Source of the DNA: Lachnospiraceae bacterium NK4A179
GTDB taxonomy: Bacteria; Bacillota; Clostridia; Lachnospirales; Lachnospiraceae
DNA: 64,000 nt
NCBI GenBank assembly: GCA_000421045.1
Contig: ATWC01000011.1
Coordinates: forward strand, 20,379 to 84,378
Reading direction: 5' to 3'
A program made the translations under genes and the position numbers. The notes under the pieces are model-generated. The model saw only the letters and a program-made list of their open reading frames with translations, had not been told where the DNA came from and searched no databases. Of this stretch, positions 63,720 through 64,000 are shown piece by piece; position 1 is the stretch's first letter, and the number at the start of each line of letters is the position of its first letter.

Positions 63720-64000
63720 ATGGATGCACCATTTTGGATGATATATTTTATAACTCTTGGGGGGGAACTAGTATGGGTTATCAATCTGAAAATTAATTAT
63801 TTCAAAAGTTATGGCCTTTGTCTGGATTATGATACCTCTCCGTTTCCGTTTGTTTCTTATCCCACATATGAATATGAAATAGATGAGGATGGGATAATTG
63901 TAAATTATGTTAACAGAGGAACATCCATTTTGTATTTTGGAAAAGGGAAAAAACAAAGAATACTTATAAACAAAAAAGATCATAATAAAGTTGTGGGATA
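63720..64000 (+). CDS. Partial membrane protein, DUF3592-like
   Basis: ATG 63720 with SD AAGGAG (63706-63711); the frame runs off the window after 93 codons. A hydrophobic N-terminus (APFWMIYFITLGGELVWVI) is followed by YPTYEYEIDEDGIIV and a later FGKGKKQRILINKKDHNKVVG segment, the pattern of DUF3592-type proteins (membrane helix, then a small beta domain). Such genes often sit near toxins as candidate immunity genes, which cannot be tested here. A G7 run (63759-63765) lies in the coding region. Confidence 0.6.
   Translation, partial: MDAPFWMIYFITLGGELVWVINLKINYFKSYGLCLDYDTSPFPFVSYPTYEYEIDEDGIIVNYVNRGTSILYFGKGKKQRILINKKDHNKVVG

Noticed and set aside
1..64000. CRISPR arrays, insertion sequences, rRNA or tRNA genes
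   Set aside because: I found no regularly spaced repeats, transposase motifs or tRNA cloverleaf anywhere in the window.

Overview
The window is about 64 kb of a bacterial chromosome with roughly 40-45% GC. Gene content points to a Gram-positive anaerobe of the Clostridia, most likely Lachnospiraceae: a GlgC/GlgD pair, a DnaD plus DnaI-type helicase loader pair, SpoVG, DegV, QueT, a long (395 aa) Prs, YfhO-type membrane glycosyltransferases and strong AAGGAGG ribosome sites. The family assignment is inference. I see no rRNA, tRNA, CRISPR array, insertion sequence or prophage.

Layout. 1-4924: an N-acetyltransferase fused to an RsgA-type GTPase (5' end outside the window), a radical SAM protein, an AraC regulator facing a cupin gene, a GrpB-family protein and a TetR regulator. 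5121-9997: an ABC exporter (ATPase plus two permeases) with a NarL-type two-component system, arranged like the Bacillus linearmycin-resistance locus. 10103-13796: an alpha/beta hydrolase-TetR operon with two tandem operators, a membrane protein, a HAD protein and a GNAT protein. 13964-19856: a small unknown protein, then YfhO, a GtrB/CsbB-type glycosyltransferase, an ATP-grasp enzyme and a hexapeptide acyltransferase, probably a surface-polymer decoration set. 19900-22264 (minus): an EF-hand protein behind a long structured leader, and a DUF4349 lipoprotein. 22438-29986: purC, a cation efflux protein, a TIM-barrel glycosidase-like protein with ddl and murF, and a flavoprotein. 30036-33161: AraC regulator divergent from a MATE pump, then plsC. 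33264-38721: aguB-trkA-trkH-membrane glycosyltransferase operon, apparently starting with a leaderless message. 38799-43293: HDOD protein, GT-D protein, potassium channel, galE.

43557-45194 is a three-gene operon of unknown function: a protein resembling the fingers part of DNA polymerase III alpha (PolC type) and two membrane-anchored, very acidic proteins. 45233-49801: DegV, a lipoprotein, a nucleotidyltransferase, QueT with a structured leader, and a GT-C protein. 49887-54756: murC, then a cluster of DnaA boxes in front of dnaD-dnaI, then prs. 55089-62133: glgC-glgD, spoVG, pth-mfd. 62196-64000: a zinc-ribbon membrane protein with repeats, then an AT-richer tail with a small ORF and a truncated DUF3592-like gene.

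The strongest unusual signals are: a 40-nt leader element present twice (37/40 identical) directly before two unrelated genes; the PolC-fingers/acidic membrane protein operon; tandem DnaA boxes before the helicase-loader genes; a G9 tract inside the acyltransferase gene; the structured leader before the EF-hand gene; the GNAT-RsgA fusion; and the predicted leaderless aguB transcript. All are read by eye; no alignment or folding program was run.
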